Under the pieces are notes generated by a model. It did no database searches. It was not told the origin of the DNA and was given only the letters and a program-made list of their open reading frames with translations. A stretch of DNA of 32,697 bases. It comes from Perlabentimonas sp964490015. Its GTDB lineage: Bacteria; Bacteroidota; Bacteroidia; Bacteroidales; Tenuifilaceae. Positions 32,583 through 32,697 of this stretch are shown piece after piece. The stretch lies in contig CAZBBA010000042.1 in assembly GCA_964490015.1 (NCBI GenBank), positions 1 through 32,697 of the forward strand, read 5' to 3'. Made by a program: the position numbers and the translations under genes. The stretch's first letter is position 1. Every line of letters begins with the position of its first letter.

Positions 32583-32623
32583 ATAAAAAAAAGTCCACGT
32601 TCGGCATTGTGCTGAACATGGAC
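32583..32623 (-). terminator. Second terminator of the rRNA operon
   Basis: Stem-loop between 32593-32606 and 32610-32623 with 12 Watson-Crick pairs, one G-T pair and one mismatch around a 3-base loop. On the minus strand it is followed by eight T. It lies downstream of the first terminator of the leftward rRNA operon. Confidence 0.88.
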
Positions 32624-32634
32624 CAGTATAAAAT

Positions 32635-32671
32635 AAAAAAAGCCCCGATATAAACCATATCGGGGCTTTTT
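32635..32671 (-). terminator. First terminator of the rRNA operon
   Basis: Perfect 15-base-pair stem 32637-32651 with 32657-32671 (core AGCCCCGATAT) and a 5-base loop, closed by A and T runs. On the minus strand it directly follows the 5S rRNA 3' end. Confidence 0.93.
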
Positions 32672-32674
32672 GAA

Positions 32675-32697
32675 GGATGGCGGCGACCTACTCTCCC
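32675..32697 (-). rRNA. rrf: 5S rRNA, 3' end only
   Basis: The minus strand starts GGGAGAGTAGGTCGCCGCC, the conserved 3' end of bacterial 5S rRNA, then ATCC before the terminator. The rest of the gene and presumably the 23S and 16S genes are to the right of the window. The exact 3' end is uncertain by a few bases. Confidence 0.88.

Overview
The window is chromosomal DNA from a member of the phylum Bacteroidota, probably the order Bacteroidales. The evidence is two SusC/SusD pairs, TonB receptors with an N-terminal carboxypeptidase-regulatory-like domain, lipoproteins with short lipoboxes, Bacteroidetes-type promoters (TTG, 18-20 bases, TAnnTTTG), AT-rich intergenic regions and family-level similarity of the housekeeping genes. 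I cannot name a genus from sequence alone.

Layout. (1) 1-9475, minus strand: a nutrient-uptake region with two SusC/SusD modules. The upstream module is SusC (9475-6302), SusD (6289-4754) and a lipoprotein in the SusE/F position (4726-3788), closed by a strong terminator at 3738-3768. The second module is SusC (3376-119) and a SusD truncated by the window edge. The two SusC genes share an almost identical signal peptide, N-terminal domain start and about 100 bases of leader, but differ strongly further in. No glycoside hydrolase, sulfatase or regulator of the locus lies inside the window, so the substrate is unknown. (2) 10068-19099: outer-membrane and housekeeping genes: an Omp85-type barrel, a membrane methyltransferase with a fumarylacetoacetate-hydrolase-family enzyme, a BaiN/HI0933-like flavoprotein, an M14 metallopeptidase, an HD-domain protein with a small helix-turn-helix (HTH) protein, a HAD phosphatase and a GNAT acetyltransferase. 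(3) 19126-24211, minus strand: an OmpR/PhoB-type response regulator without an adjacent kinase, a beta-helix lipoprotein and a large TonB-dependent receptor. (4) 24640-29213: signalling genes: a YwqK/MORN-like repeat protein, a stand-alone SpoIIE/PP2C phosphatase, a metallophosphoesterase, and a membrane receptor (helical sensor, HAMP, GAF, coiled coil, PAS) with no kinase domain. (5) 29482-31468: an SDR oxidoreductase and a double-VOC protein. (6) 31469-32697: an AT-rich array of roughly 21-base direct repeats in front of a Cro/CI-type regulator gene flanked by two copies of a GC-rich element, then the tandem terminators and the 3' end of a leftward rRNA operon (5S rRNA).

Points most worth following are the 21-base repeat array with its palindrome ahead of the HTH gene, the homogenised leader and N-terminus of the two SusC genes, the kinase-less receptor next to a solo PP2C phosphatase, and the receptor / beta-helix lipoprotein / response-regulator cluster. 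No CRISPR array, transposase, integrase, phage gene or tRNA was recognised.
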